From Candidatus Altimarinota bacterium (GTDB taxonomy: Bacteria; Patescibacteriota; Gracilibacteria; BD1-5; UBA6164): a DNA stretch of 64,000 bases. Made by a program: the position numbers and the translations under genes. The stretch spans positions 29,236-93,235 of the forward strand of contig JAHDHC010000004.1 of the NCBI GenBank assembly GCA_020631485.1, read 5' to 3'. The first letter of the stretch is position 1. The number at the start of each line of letters is the position of its first letter. This document shows, piece after piece, positions 52,725-63,054 of the stretch. The notes beneath the pieces are model-generated. The model ran no database searches, had not been told where the DNA came from, and was given only the letters and a program-made list of their open reading frames with translations.

Positions 52725-54677
52725 ATGTGAGAAACTAGCAAGAAAATAATATCACTTTCAGATGCAGATATTTATCCTGAAGAACTGATATGAGGAAAAG
52801 CGAAGAATCTCGCTTATCTTATGAGAGAAAATTATAGGACAAAAAATGGAATCGTTCTCACATGTGAAGTGTTTCAAGACTTTCTCACTCAAAATAGTAT
52901 CGATGTACAAGGTATCGGAGAGTCTGAGCTCCAAATACTTCAAGATACAATTATGTGCGGGAAGATAAACTCAGATATACTTGAAAAAATTTTTCAGAAT
53001 ATCCCGAAGGATAAAAAATTTGCAGTACGCTCTTCGGCAATATGAGAAGACAGCGAAAATAATAGTTGGGCATGACAGCTCCATAGCACGCTCAATGTAG
53101 AAAAAACGCAATTAGAATATGCAATCAAGCAAACTTGGGCTTCATATTATGCAAAGGGAGTATTTGGATATAGAAAACATCTATGACTTTCAGAAAAGGG
53201 GATAGCTGTTGTACTCCAAGAGATGTGTCATAGTGAGATATCTGGAGTAGCATTTAGCATTAACCCTTTGAACTACAAGCAAGAAATAATAGTAGAAGCT
53301 ATAAAAGGATATGTAGAAGATCTGGTATGATGAAAAGTCACACCAAGTAGATGGGTATATGATCCAAAATCAGACAAAATTCTCGATTTTTCACAGTGAT
53401 CTAACCCTGTAGATGCTTCTTTTCTCCAAGATCTGATCTGACAAGTAAAAGATATAGAAGCAAGATATGGAAAGCCCTGCGATATAGAATGGGCCATAGA
53501 CTGATGAACTATCTTTTTCCTCCAAGTACGTCCAATTCATGTAAAAAAGAAAGATACACAGAAAAAACTGACCACACTCATAAAGAATAACTCGTCTCTT
53601 TCAGACTGGTTTACAAATGTCTGACACAAAGATGCTGAAGTATTTCGAGAAGAAGATAATTGGAAGAGAAAAAGACTCTGAGAACTCAATGAACACATAA
53701 ATTTCCCCTATGATGCGCCTACAAGTTTTCCTCTCGCAGATGTGGTAGAGCAAACAGATGCTTTTACAGATTTTTATAAAGAGCACAAACATGAGTATTG
53801 CGCACTGAGGCTCATCCCTATGCAGGACTCTGGAGAAAAACTGAGAAAAAGATGACTCACTATAGAAGAGGTGCTCAAAACCTGGCTTCCAGACCAAGAT
53901 ATAGATCCTCATAAATATCAAGCTGATTTTATACAACATCCCCAAACTTCTATATTTTCTTCCACCTTTGTTGTCTGAGAAAAGGGTATTAGCTGAGAGA
54001 TAGTTTCATGAGGGCACCATCAGCTGAGCCATGGAGTAGTAGAAGATTGAAACTCTATCGAAGAGTTTTATTATGATTTTGAAACACTCAATCTTAGTAA
54101 TGATACTGAATATGTACGAGATTGGATTGAGGAAATACTCTCATTTTTAAAAATAGAAAATCAAGATATACAAAAACAGATCATGTATAGATTTGATACT
54201 GAGTTTTTCAAGGGATATCTCTGAGGCTATTTTGAAGTAGGGAAGTCTGATGATTTTGGTGTATGTTTTATTGATTGGAACAGGATACTCTGAAAGATGT
54301 ATAAGGACTTTTCACTTGATTACCTGAGTAAGAGACGAGCTGATCTTAGACAAATAATAGCAAGATGAGCCGTTGCTTGTTCTGCAGGAGAAATACAGGG
54401 ACAGATATGTAAAATCGAAGAATCTGAGATCTGAATAAAGACGGTTGGTAGTGAGCAGATCCTCCTCTGTCCTATGACTAGTCCAGAATATATCTTGGAC
54501 ATACAAAAAGCCAAATGAATTATTACTCAAGAGTGAGGAATATTGTGTCATGCTGCAATTATCTGTCGTGAGCTCAGAAAGCCATGTATTGTCGGTATTT
54601 GAGATGCATACAATAGGCTAGAAGAAAATCAACATATTCGCTGTGACACCGAGACTGGATATATTTATACTTTGTAA
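52725..54677 (+). CDS. Phosphoenolpyruvate synthase-like / PPDK-family protein
   Basis: 650 residues. N-terminal ATP-grasp-like region: ELIGGKAKNLAYLM, FAVRSSAIGEDSENNSWAGQLHSTLN and IAVVLQEMCHSEISGVAFSINP. C-terminal phospho-His domain: GGILCHAAIICRELRKPCIVGIGDA with catalytic His609. The PEP/pyruvate barrel of full-length PEP synthase (about 780-900 aa) is missing; the middle 250 residues do not match it. Thus closer to swivelling-domain PEP-utilising enzymes (rifampicin-phosphotransferase- or PEPS-like) that use ATP to phosphorylate a small molecule. The second codon is TGA. Substrate not determinable from sequence. Confidence 0.8.
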
Positions 54678-54749
54678 ATCATCATTGATTTTTTTGAATT
54701 TTTAGATATAAATTGTATATTTACTCATATAAGAATAATACTTGGAATT

Positions 54750-55235
54750 ATGAATGAAATAACAGAAGTAACATTACTTCAACAAGAGAAAGCTAAAAAT
54801 ACACTTTGACTTTGATGAAAAACAAAAAATGCGATGAGGTATTTTAGGAACGCTGCACTTTGAGCCGGAGGTTTTTTTATATGTAATAATCCTTATGCTC
54901 AAATTGCAGGAGATTATACAGATTTAAACTTTGCAAAAGTTCATGGACAAGGCATATCTCATTGTAGGACACATGCGACAACAGAATCCTTTCAAGCATA
55001 TGATAACATAAGTACAGAAAATTTTTTTATAATTCCTTTTTCTAAAATTGCAGGAGAGGTGAACGTAGTATTATTATCTCTTTTTGAGAATGATGGTGAG
55101 TATGATGTCAATGAAATAACGCTGAGATGAGAAGAAGCCCAAGAAATAGAAGGACTGAGACTAGAGCTTAGTTCTCAGTTAGGTCAATCATTTGTTAATG
55201 TTTATAGTAATGATGATACATGTTCTTTATTATAA
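54750..55235 (+). CDS. Hypothetical protein (161 aa)
   Basis: ATG to TAA. A hydrophobic stretch AALGAGGFFICNNPYAQIAG near residues 37-56 follows a basic start, like a signal or single anchor. The rest is mixed beta (ENFFIIPFSKIAGEVNVVLLSLF, EIEGLRLELSS) with Cys at HCRTHATTE. Four TGA glycines in the first 25 codons. Family not recognised. Confidence 0.68.
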
Positions 55236-55279
55236 TATATAGGTGATAGAATTTTCTAAAACACAAATAGTTAGCTCTC

Positions 55280-55876
55280 ATGAAGAAACTACAAAAAGAT
55301 GACATATTTGAAACAGAAAGGCTTATTATAAAACTAGCTCAGCCTTCAGAAGCCGAAAAAATGTATGCTCTCATTGATGATTTTGTGACACAGTTTATGG
55401 CTTGGGATAAGTGAGATGATCACACAGATACAGAGAAAAATTTGAGAGAATCGATTGAAGAAGCTGAAAAAGGTGTGAGCTGGCAGGCAGCAATATATTT
55501 GAAAAATGGATGAGAATCTAATATTCAGGAACGAAAATATTCGTTCCCTACGAAATGATGAGAATTAATCGGGAGATTTGGAATACATACCATCAACGAA
55601 GATCTCAAGAGTGTGATGCTTGGATACTGGCTCGCTGCAGACTATAGATGACAAGGATATATTTCAGAATGTGTCGAGTGGATAAAACACTATGGATTCA
55701 CAGAAATGTGACTCCATAAAATCTCTATCAGATGTGTCAAAGAAAATACTTGATCCAGAAGAGTAGCTGAAAAAGCATGATTCAAGCTTGATGGAATCAT
55801 CAGACATGATGAACTCCAAAAAGGGAAGTATGTAGATAATTGCTATTATAGTTTTTTGAGAGAAGAGTATAGATAA
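55280..55876 (+). CDS. GNAT acetyltransferase, RimJ/RimL type
   Basis: 198 residues. Starts FETERLIIKLAQPSEAEKMYAL (typical opening), GELIGRFGIHTINEDLKSVMLGYWLAADYRGQGYISECVEW (acetyl-CoA-binding Q/RxxGxG/A block, with DYRGQGY), and the C-terminal GLHKISIRCVKENTGSRRVAEKAGFKLDGIIRHDE. Transfers acetyl to an N-terminal or side-chain amine. Monocistronic, followed by a strong terminator. Two of the block's glycines are TGA. Confidence 0.92.
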
Positions 55877-55911
55877 AAATCAAAATTTGAAGATACCTTG
55901 CGAAGTGAGTA

Positions 55912-55943
55912 AAAAAAGACCGACATATATGTCGGTCTTTTTT
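55912..55943. terminator. Bidirectional intrinsic terminator
   Basis: Stem AAAAAGACCGACAT/ATGTCGGTCTTTTT with small loop; between convergent acetyltransferase and Fis-like genes. Confidence 0.9.
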
Positions 55944-55989
55944 ATAAAACATCAAGTTCACGCTATATTTGGAACAAATTGTTTAGTGG

Positions 55990-56202
55990 CTATTCTCTAT
56001 AGTTATTTGCATTGATTTCGTATCTCCGCATTTTTTCTATGAGAGTAGTTCTTTTTACTTTCAAATCTTCAGCTGCATGTGTAACTACTCCTTTTGTTTT
56101 TTCCAGAGCCTCACAAATGAGATATATTTCAAAATTCTCAACTTTAGACTCTAAAGAGTCAGAATTATCTAAAAGTTCTTTTATTCTTTTTAGATCGGGC
56201 AT
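55990..56202 (-). CDS. Fis-type helix-turn-helix protein
   Basis: 70 residues, TAG stop. C-terminal HTH: YLICEALEKTKGVVTHAAEDLKVKRTTLIEKMRRYEI matches the Fis/NtrC-tail HTH_8 pattern (AL...G...AA..L...RTTL..K). The short acidic N-terminus could form the Fis dimer helices. ATG with GGA 8 bases upstream chosen; the long upstream frame is rejected. Probably a nucleoid or regulatory protein; no sigma54 activator domain. Confidence 0.82.
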   Translation of the reverse strand: MPDLKRIKELLDNSDSLESKVENFEIYLICEALEKTKGVVTHAAEDLKVKRTTLIEKMRRYEINANNYRE

Positions 56203-56366
56203 ATTATTTCCAAAAATCCGAAAAAAGTAAGATAAATTTAAATAAAAAACAAAAATTGTCAAAAAATTAGAGGTAGAATCTAATACGAAACGCAACTTTT
56301 AGAAACAAGATATAGTAAAGATATAATAGTTGTGTTGAGTTTAGATTTTCAGCAAGAAGCATATAA

Positions 56367-56393
56367 AAAATAAGGTGAATATTCACCTTATTT
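56367..56393 (-). terminator. Intrinsic terminator of the HD (ppGpp hydrolase-like) gene
   Basis: Palindrome AAATAAGGTGAATATTCACCTTATTT with T-run on the minus strand, between that gene's stop and the Fis-like gene. Confidence 0.8.
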
Positions 56394-56442
56394 CTGGGTA
56401 TCATTTTTTGATCTTTTCAGCAGTAAATAAAATAGATAATTT

Positions 56443-57255
56443 TTATAGCACGCTACTGACTCTTTGAGGGTATTTCTCAAGTTTGATTTTTAGGGCAAGT
56501 ATGTGACTCTTAAGAGTTGATAAAATCTCAGGATCAAATTCCTCAGCAATATTATAAAAATGTTTCTCGGTCTCCTCTATCTTTCTTATAACTTTTTCAG
56601 TATTATTTGGATCCCATTGTGTAGAAAGATTATGAATCCTATCTGCGAGTTTCACTTGAATAGCGTTTCTTGCGACTTCTGAAATTTCATCTGAGCTTAG
56701 AAGTACATTATGATGGTCAGCAATGTCACTAATTTGTTTCTCAAAACTTTCAATATTTTCCATATGTCAAAAGTATTCTTTGTTTCTTCGTTCTTTTGCC
56801 TGTGCTTTATTTAAGTGTTCACTTTCTCAGTCTAACAAATACTCTTGCCATGGATTTTTTGATATTGCCTGGACAGCAATTGCAATTTTTGGGTCCTTTG
56901 TGAGAGCTTGTATGGTACCGAAGTTAAATAACGCAATATCTTCTATAGCGTCATGTAAGAGTGCTATTATTACCTGATTCCTATTTGATCATTTCATTTT
57001 TGTAATGATTTTTGCTACCTCTCGCAAGTGTTCAAAATATCTCTCTCATTCGTCTCTAAAGGTTTCATTAAATTGAAATTTCATAGTATCATATGATGAT
57101 CTACAGAGTTGATTAAATACTTGAAATTTCTTTTGAGTTTCCTGATCTTCTAAATTCGGAAAAAATTCTGATCGAATATCATCAATAAATGAATCTATTC
57201 CATTTTCTGTAAGTAATAAGGCTCTTGTAACTTCTTCTTCGCTATATTGCATCAT
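56443..57255 (-). CDS. RelA/SpoT-family HD-domain protein (ppGpp hydrolase-like)
   Basis: 270 residues. The HD domain reads RYFEHLREVAKIITKM, QVIIALLHDAIEDI (HD pair with downstream ED) and EVARNAIQVKLADRIHNLSTQ (NxxxKxADRxHNL metal/substrate motif), the pattern of SpoT-type (p)ppGpp hydrolases; there is no synthetase domain or TGS/ACT, so it is a small alarmone hydrolase. The first ~55 residues are an acidic helical extension (EEVTRALLLTENGIDSFIDDI). Two ATGs in tandem at the start. Terminates at the palindrome downstream. Confidence 0.88.
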
Positions 57256-57326
57256 ATAAATACTTGTAAAAAAATATATTTGTTATATAACAAATATATT
57301 TTTTTATACTATTAAAGCAAAATTTT

Positions 57327-58607
57327 TTATTTCAATATCAATCTAAAATTTTTCTTTCCTTTCTGGATGAGTATAAACTTGCTATTTATGAAGTTATTGT
57401 TGAAGTCATAGTCAAACTCTGATATCTTTTCTCAATTGATAGAGATAGCTCAGGATTGGATAGTTTTACGGGCTTCACCATTACTTGAGCTGAGTCATGA
57501 TTGGACGATTGATTCGAAAAGATTTTGAGATTCATAGTTGAATCATCAGATAGATGTTTGAAAGACTCAGAGCTCGAAGTCATCGAGAGATGTAAGTGTT
57601 TTAAGCTTATCTCCGGATCAAAAAAGAAAATCAGTGATTTTTACAGCAAGATCAGCCTGTTTTTTCCCATGGATAATCATGACTATTTCGTATGCGAGAC
57701 GTTTTTGTCCTACACGCTCTTCGGGTGATTTCATATGCTTGGCTACGATTTCTTCGATATCTTCTACTTCGATTAGTGTGAGCATTTTCATATATCTTTC
57801 TATATCGAGATCAGCCGTATTCATAAAATACTGATAAAGTTCGTAGGCAGAAGTCTTTTCTATGTCGAGCCAGAGAGCATTTCCTTCTGATTTTCCAAAT
57901 TTTTTCCCACTCGCATCTGTGATCAGTGGCCATGTAAATACATCAGCCTTTTTGTCATATTTTTTCCTGATGAGTTCTGTTCCAGTGACGAGATTCCCCC
58001 ATTGGTCCTGTCAGCCAATCTGCATATGTACTCAGTGATCATTGTAGAGTGTACAAAAATCATATCCCTGTAAAAGTGCATAAGAAAACTCAGTATATGA
58101 TATAGATTTTTTTGGATCTTCGACACGTTTTTTTACAGTATCTTTTGATATCATGGTATTGATCGTAATGAACTTCCCAACTTCACGCAGAAAGTCAAGA
58201 TATCACATATCTGTGTAGAAGTCTTTGTTGTTTACAAAATCGACACTGAGATCATCTCCTATAAACTCTCGAAGGTTGTCAATAATCGCTCCCATCTGTT
58301 TACTGATAGAGTCTTGATTATTTTGAAGGAGTTCCGGACTGAGAAAGCTTCTTTCTGCATCTTTTCATCCTGGGTCTCCGATCATTCCCGTTGCTCATCA
58401 GGTAAGAGCGATATAGGTATTTCCCCTTCTCATAAGGTGAACGGCAACCATGAAACCTATAAAATTCCCAAGATGAAGAGAATCAGCTGTGGGATCAAAA
58501 CCACAGTAAAATTTTTCTCATCATCTATCATATTTTTCTAGGATTTTTTCATCAGTTCCTTGAAAATAGAGTCATCTCTGCGTGAGTTCTAAGTGGAGAG
58601 CTTTCAT
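57327..58607 (-). CDS. tyrS: Tyrosyl-tRNA synthetase
   Basis: 426 residues. Class I motifs: [21 protein letters not shown] (HIGH equivalent HLGN) and [16 protein letters not shown] (KMSKS equivalent KFGKS). Tyrosine/tRNA motifs [14 protein letters not shown] and [16 protein letters not shown] are present; the C-terminal S4-like RNA-binding region follows (about 360-426). It charges tRNA-Tyr in the cytoplasm. Conserved glycines (IGGQDQ) use TGA. Two bases separate it from the stop of the solute-binding-protein gene upstream. Confidence 0.96.
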
Positions 58608-58609
58608 AT

Positions 58610-59941
58610 TTATTTTTTACAATTAGGATTAGAAGCCGTATCTCACATATAGGTATTTTGCTTACAGTTTATGGAGTCTGAAAGTCTAAAAATGAGTTTT
58701 TCTGCATCACGTTGATCCTCTAGATTGAGAATGCTTGGGATCTTTTCATCAAATTCTCTTACGATTCATTTATCAAAACTAACGAATTCGATTTGATCTT
58801 TGAGAACGTCTTTGTAACTGATGTTGAAGTCTGGGTCAAACTTCTGGTTTAGTTTTTGGGTAATGAGTGAATGTGCTGGAAGTCTTTGAGTAAAGTTATC
58901 ATAGTAGGTCTCAGCTCATTGTTGGCTCGAGAGATATGCGAGAAATCTACTGGCAGCATCATATTCGTCACTTTCTTCGTTGATAACAAAAAAGTTATAG
59001 TTTACTATGAGCTTATTGTCTGTGGTACTCGTCTTTGGAAATGGTTCAGCTGAGAGGAAATTTTTAGAGAATCCACTCTTTTTTATTTCGGCTAAGATGC
59101 TTGGGAATCATACAAGCATCTTTATATCTCAAGAAGAAAAAAGAGATATATTGTTCATAGCATTTTCCTCTAGCTCTTTTGATATAGCTGCGTAGTTATT
59201 TTCTCCATCGCTGTCAGAATAAAACTTGTAGGTTCAAAGTGCTCTTTTTACCGCAGAGGGATCCATTCATATAAGAGAACGAGTATTGTTATTTATGAGA
59301 AACTGTGCAAATATGTCTCATGAATATAGTACACTTGATCAGTGACCAATTCAGAGGGGAGTGATAGAGCTATTTTTATCTTTTATGTCTTCAATAGCTT
59401 CTCCTACTCATGCCCAGGTTTCAAGGTCTTGTCCTACAAAACTACGTCTATCATAAAAGAGTCCGAGTGTTTCAAATCAGGCAGGAACTCAGAGGACATA
59501 GTCGATATTTTTTCCATCTACTTTTTCTGTATCTATGAGTTCTTCACTAAATGGAGACAAAAAGCTCTTTCTAAAATCTTCTGGTGCTATGTATTCTGGT
59601 AAAATACCGCTTATTCTCTCACTGAGGAGAATTCTTTCAGAGTTATTCAACATAAAAATATCTGGTCCATCATCAATAGCGAGTTCGAGCAAAAGCGCTT
59701 CTTTGTAATCACTGTATGATTCAAAGTCTTTATGCTCTATACCTAGAACTCTCCCTGTATCAAGGGCGTATTGCTCTGAAACACTTTTGAACTGTTCAGG
59801 ACTATGTCATACAGTCCAGATTGTGAGACTGTCTTGAGAAACAGTCGTTGTTCTCTCCATTCTCATAAGTATGAAGATGATAAATATGAGTAAGAGAACT
59901 ATTCAAATAGCAGCTAAAAATATTATTTTGTTTTTGTTCAT
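58610..59941 (-). CDS. Extracellular solute-binding protein-like membrane-anchored protein
   Basis: 443 residues. An N-terminal hydrophobic anchor (IIFLAAIGIVLLLIFIIFILM) is followed by a family-1-type binding-protein fold: SLTIGTVGHSPEQFKSVSEQY, GPDIFMLNNSERI, DYVLGVPAGFETLGLFYDRRSF, FSSGDIKMLVGFPSILAEI, EESDEYDAASRFLAYLSSQQG. These bind sugars or peptides for ABC importers, but no permease is encoded here. An unusual genomic pairing: co-transcribed with tyrS 2 bases downstream and preceded (with 14 bases between) by an 87-aa membrane protein gene. Ligand unknown. Confidence 0.8.
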
Positions 59942-59955
59942 AGTTATGTGATGTA

Positions 59956-60219
59956 TTAAAAAATCGCTCTATCGAGTTGTATCTCGGGTTCATTATACTC
60001 TTCTATGAAATTATCATTTTTCGTATTTCAGTCGAGAAAGAAACAAAGTATGAAACCTATGATAGAGAGTATGAGAAGGGTTACAAAAAGAGCATTCGTT
60101 ACTATAGGAATATGTGTAGACATATTTTTGAACTTGTAGGCGTGTATGCGGGCAACGATAAAAAGTCACCATATTCAGCACAGGAGAAGTATGTAGAGCC
60201 CAAGATATGCAAGAGTCAT
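59956..60219 (-). CDS. Small two-span membrane protein (87 aa)
   Basis: ATG to TAA with three TGA. Two hydrophobic segments (LAYLGLYILLLCGIWGLFIVA and ALFVTLLILSIIGFILCFFL) separated by a basic loop, and an acidic C-terminus. It lies directly upstream of the solute-binding-protein gene, likely first of a three-gene operon ending with tyrS. Unknown family. Confidence 0.72.
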
Positions 60220-60340
60220 ATATTTTGTTTATTGATCAGTCTTTTTGAGTATATTTTTTTCTTTTTTTTTTGCAAATTTTCTGGATCTTTGATATACTTG
60301 AGTTAAGTACTAGTTTATAACTACAAAGAACCAAGAAATC

Positions 60341-60721
60341 ATGGCTGAAATAAAACAAAATGGAACAAGTTTCAAAATCTCTGATGAGACTCTCGCAAGA
60401 TACAAAGAGCTTATTGATCTTGTTTTAGAGACAGAATCTATGGATGACGAAGAGAGACAATATTGGTTTGATATCATGCCATCTATGACAGATACGCAAA
60501 TAGATAGGCTCTACAACATATTGGAAACTGAGAAAAAAGAACTTCAAAAACTAGAGGTTCGCTACCAAGAAGAGATCAAAAACCTCAATGAAAAACACTT
60601 GATCGAATGGCAAGAGTTCCAGATGAAGAAGGCAAAACAAAAAGTGAATCAGGCAAAAGCCCAAGAAAAATGAGAAGATAAAAACCCAGACGAGATTCTT
60701 GAGATGCTCAATGATTTATAG
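60341..60721 (+). CDS. Coiled-coil hypothetical protein (126 aa)
   Basis: ATG to TAG, one TGA. Residues about 60-105 are a classic heptad coiled coil (LYNILETEKKELQKLEVRYQEEIKNLNEKHLIEWQEFQMKK). Acidic N-terminal helix around MDDEERQYWFDIMPS. No membrane part. Terminator follows immediately. Family not recognised. Confidence 0.8.
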
Positions 60722-60732
60722 AATATGCTTAT

Positions 60733-60766
60733 AAAAAGATCAGATATAAAAAATCTGATCTTTTTA
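60733..60766 (+). terminator. Intrinsic terminator
   Basis: Stem AAAAAGATCAGAT/ATCTGATCTTTTT, 7-base loop with T-run, 12 bases after the coiled-coil gene; it also lies beside the 3' end of the repeat-protein gene on the other strand. Confidence 0.87.
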
Positions 60767-60786
60767 ATTGTAAATATATATTCACT

Positions 60787-61572
60787 CTATGAAGGTATAT
60801 CTATTCATAATTTTTTCAAATCTCTTATTATAAAATCATTTAGAGGTCATTGGTATCGAAGATTTATAATAGAATTCTTATTGATAGTAATTCATTTTCA
60901 CTGATCACGTACAGCAATAGTTAGAGCTTTTCATAGATGGGTTGCTTTAATACTCTCAGCTTTTTTTAAAATCGGAAGTATGTGTTGGAAGCTTGTATTT
61001 TTATCACGTACAGCAATAGTTAGAGCTTTTCATAGATGAGTTGCTTTAATACTCTCAGCTTTTTCTAAAATCGGGACTATACTTTGAAATCCTGTATTTT
61101 CATCACGTAGAGCTATAGTGATAATTTGTCATAGATGGTTTGCATCAATTCTCTCAGCTTTTTCTAAAATCGGGACTATACTTTGAAATCCTGTACTTTC
61201 ATCGCGTACAGCGACAGTAAGAGCTTGTCAGAGATGACCTACGTCTATACTTTTAGCTTTTTCTAGAATAGATAGTAAACTCTGGAAATCTGTATTTTTA
61301 TCACGCACAGCGATAGTGAGGGCTTGTCAGAGGTGAGTTGCATCAATTCTCTCAGCTTTTTCTAAAATTGGGACTATACTTTGAAAATCTATATCTTTAT
61401 TTTTAATACAACAATGTAAAAATATCGAAAGTTCTCTTGCAGGAATATTATCTCTTTTAAGTATTTCTTGTATTTTGTGAGATACTCATTTAACCTTTTC
61501 AAATAAACTATTGAGTGCTTGAGTTGTCTCTAATTTATCAGAATTAGCTGTATGAGTTTCAAGTTCTACCAT
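60787..61572 (-). CDS. Protein with five tandem 33-residue helical repeats (261 aa)
   Basis: ATG to TAG. Residues about 60-225 are five copies of a 33-residue unit (99 nt period) of the type DFQSIVPILEKAERIDATHLG then QALTIAVRDKNT. Identity between adjacent copies is very high at DNA level, indicating recent expansion by duplication. Each unit has two amphipathic helices, so a solenoid (HEAT/PPR/SEL1-like) for protein or RNA binding is predicted. The N-terminal ~55 residues contain a CC pair (FLHCCIKNK) and the C-terminus is basic. Repeat family not recognised. Confidence 0.82.
60904..61399 (-). repeat. Five direct 99-bp coding repeats
   Basis: Tandem 99-bp units inside the repeat-protein gene, most similar in the 5' arms (positions 60904 and 61003 start identical 27-base stretches when aligned). 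Indicates slippage or unequal recombination. Unit number may vary between strains. Confidence 0.8.
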
Positions 61573-61649
61573 TTTATACTATTTCTAAGTTCATATATAA
61601 CAAACTCAATATAAATAAAAAATTGATATTAGTCAATAGTATTTTTACA

Positions 61650-62054
61650 TTACTGAAAGCGTAAAAAGATTTTTTCTATCTCTTTCTTGTAATCAGAAGC
61701 ACTTTTTTTGAGATTCACTCATTTGGGGTGTCACATTTCATGGACGAGATAATTTCTGAGTTTATGAAGCTCCCAAATCTTATTAAGGTTTTGTATTTCT
61801 TTTGGTTCTTTTTTCAGGATATCACCAAATCTTCCGGTGTATCAAGCCTTGAGAAGTATTTTGTGATAGAGCTTATCATAGTCTATAATCCTTTCCTTTT
61901 CACTGATATTTTTTTGAGACATCTTTTTCATATGACACTGAAAGTCTTTCAGATCGCATTTTTTGAGTTTTTTTGTACTTCTCAACTCATAGAAATATAT
62001 GATAAAAAGTATCAGGCATGCTAAACTGAGAGCTATAAACAAAGCGATATACAT
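61650..62054 (-). CDS. Membrane-anchored hypothetical protein (134 aa)
   Basis: ATG at 62054 (a TTG 12 bases upstream also opens the frame). N-terminal membrane helix YIALFIALSLACLILFIIYFY followed by a basic cytoplasmic helical part (RSTKKLKKCDLKDFQCHMKKMSQKN, KKEPKEIQNLNKIWELHKLRN) with Cys at two sites. No enzyme motif. The 129 bases to the divergent gene at 62184 hold nothing recognised. Confidence 0.7.
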
Positions 62055-62183
62055 TATTGAGAACAATAAAAAATAATTTCACTTTGAGTATATGTAGAAA
62101 GCTCCTTTCATACAAAGATATTATATTGACATAAAAATTACAGTACATATAAATATACGTATACATGTTATTTAGAATAGTAT

Positions 62184-62927
62184 ATGAGAAAAATTACTGC
62201 AATATCAATGCTTATAAGTCAGCTCCCCGATACGATTTTAATGAAAGAGTTTGATGCTGCTTGTATAGAAAATCCTGACTGAAATGTTCTCTGAAAAATT
62301 TTAGAAGATATTTCTCAATTTGTAAGAACTACAATCTGAGAAAACTATACTACTGATACTCGCATACGATTAGTAAATACTGATGCGAAAGAACTTTCAG
62401 GAAATAAGTACACAAGAAACCTTCCTGCTTTTAGTCCTATTACGAGAAATATTTATATAGCACTCGCTTGATGAGAACTATCTTTTACTGACGCTTCATA
62501 TATACTTTTTTTATTTTTTCTGGCTCATGAATACGGACACAGTATGCCACTCTATAATGAAAAAAATAAATTAAAAGCATATGTTAAAAACATCATAGAT
62601 GAATCTCGCTCAGATTATTTAGGAGGTTGGTTTTTAAGAGATTGCTATAATAGATGAGTGATATCAGAAGTAAGTGAAATTCACGATATAATACGTTTCT
62701 TTTCTATTCGCACTGATTCTTTAAAAACTTTTGGGTTTCCATATGATGAAAATATATTTTACTCGATCGAAGATGATATACATTGAACTTTTGAGCATAG
62801 GTCAGCAATGGTCAAAAAATGATTTTATTCATGATCAAAACAATATTTTCTTGATTCGACTAACTTTCAACCCGAAGAAATAGTTTCTCTGAGTCGTTGA
62901 TCTCCAGCAAGTATTTGAAAATTTTAA
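62184..62927 (+). CDS. Neutral zinc metallopeptidase-like protein
   Basis: 247 residues. HEYGH at 115-119 (FLAHEYGHSMPLYN) is the HExxH zinc motif; the downstream ESRSDYLGGWFLRD block at about 139 provides the third acidic ligand of the YpfJ-like peptidases, and HGTFEHRSAMVKKGFYSGSKQYF the C-terminal HGxxxxR motif. Glycines of the latter are TGA. No signal peptide: cytoplasmic or secreted by another route. Followed by the duplicated operator-like region before the Fic gene. Family identity moderately sure. Confidence 0.78.
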
Positions 62928-62930
62928 ATA

Positions 62931-63013
62931 TTTTCACGAAATTTTAGAAAAAAACGTGAAAAAGTTTATTATTTTCAATATTTTCACGACTATTTGTTGA
63001 TTATTCGTGAAAA
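62931..63013. promoter_or_regulatory. Duplicated inverted repeats (operator candidates) before the Fic gene
   Basis: Four copies of the half-site TTTTCACG or its complement: forward at 62931 and 62981, reverse at 62955-62962 and 63006-63013. They form two hairpin-like inverted pairs repeated with a 50-51-base period. The last half-site lies in the spacer of the promoter at 62997-63024, so binding would block transcription of the Fic gene. The Fic protein has a C-terminal HTH, making autoregulation plausible. Confidence 0.55.
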
Positions 63014-63024
63014 AATGATATACT
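62997..63024 (+). promoter_or_regulatory. Promoter of the Fic gene
   Basis: TTGATT at 62997-63002 and TATACT at 63019-63024 with 16-base spacing, 31 bases before the ATG at 63055. Confidence 0.6.
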
Positions 63025-63054
63025 ACGGAGTGTTATCTTATTAATTTTTTTTGT

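Noticed and set aside
57327..58607. tyrS and similar genes as pseudogenes with many internal stops
   Set aside because: All internal 'stops' are TGA, never TAA or TAG, and fall on conserved glycines; hence intact genes under table 25.
60904..61399. CRISPR-like array in the 99-bp repeats
   Set aside because: Repeat units are in-frame coding (33 residues) without unique spacers, and no cas gene is present.
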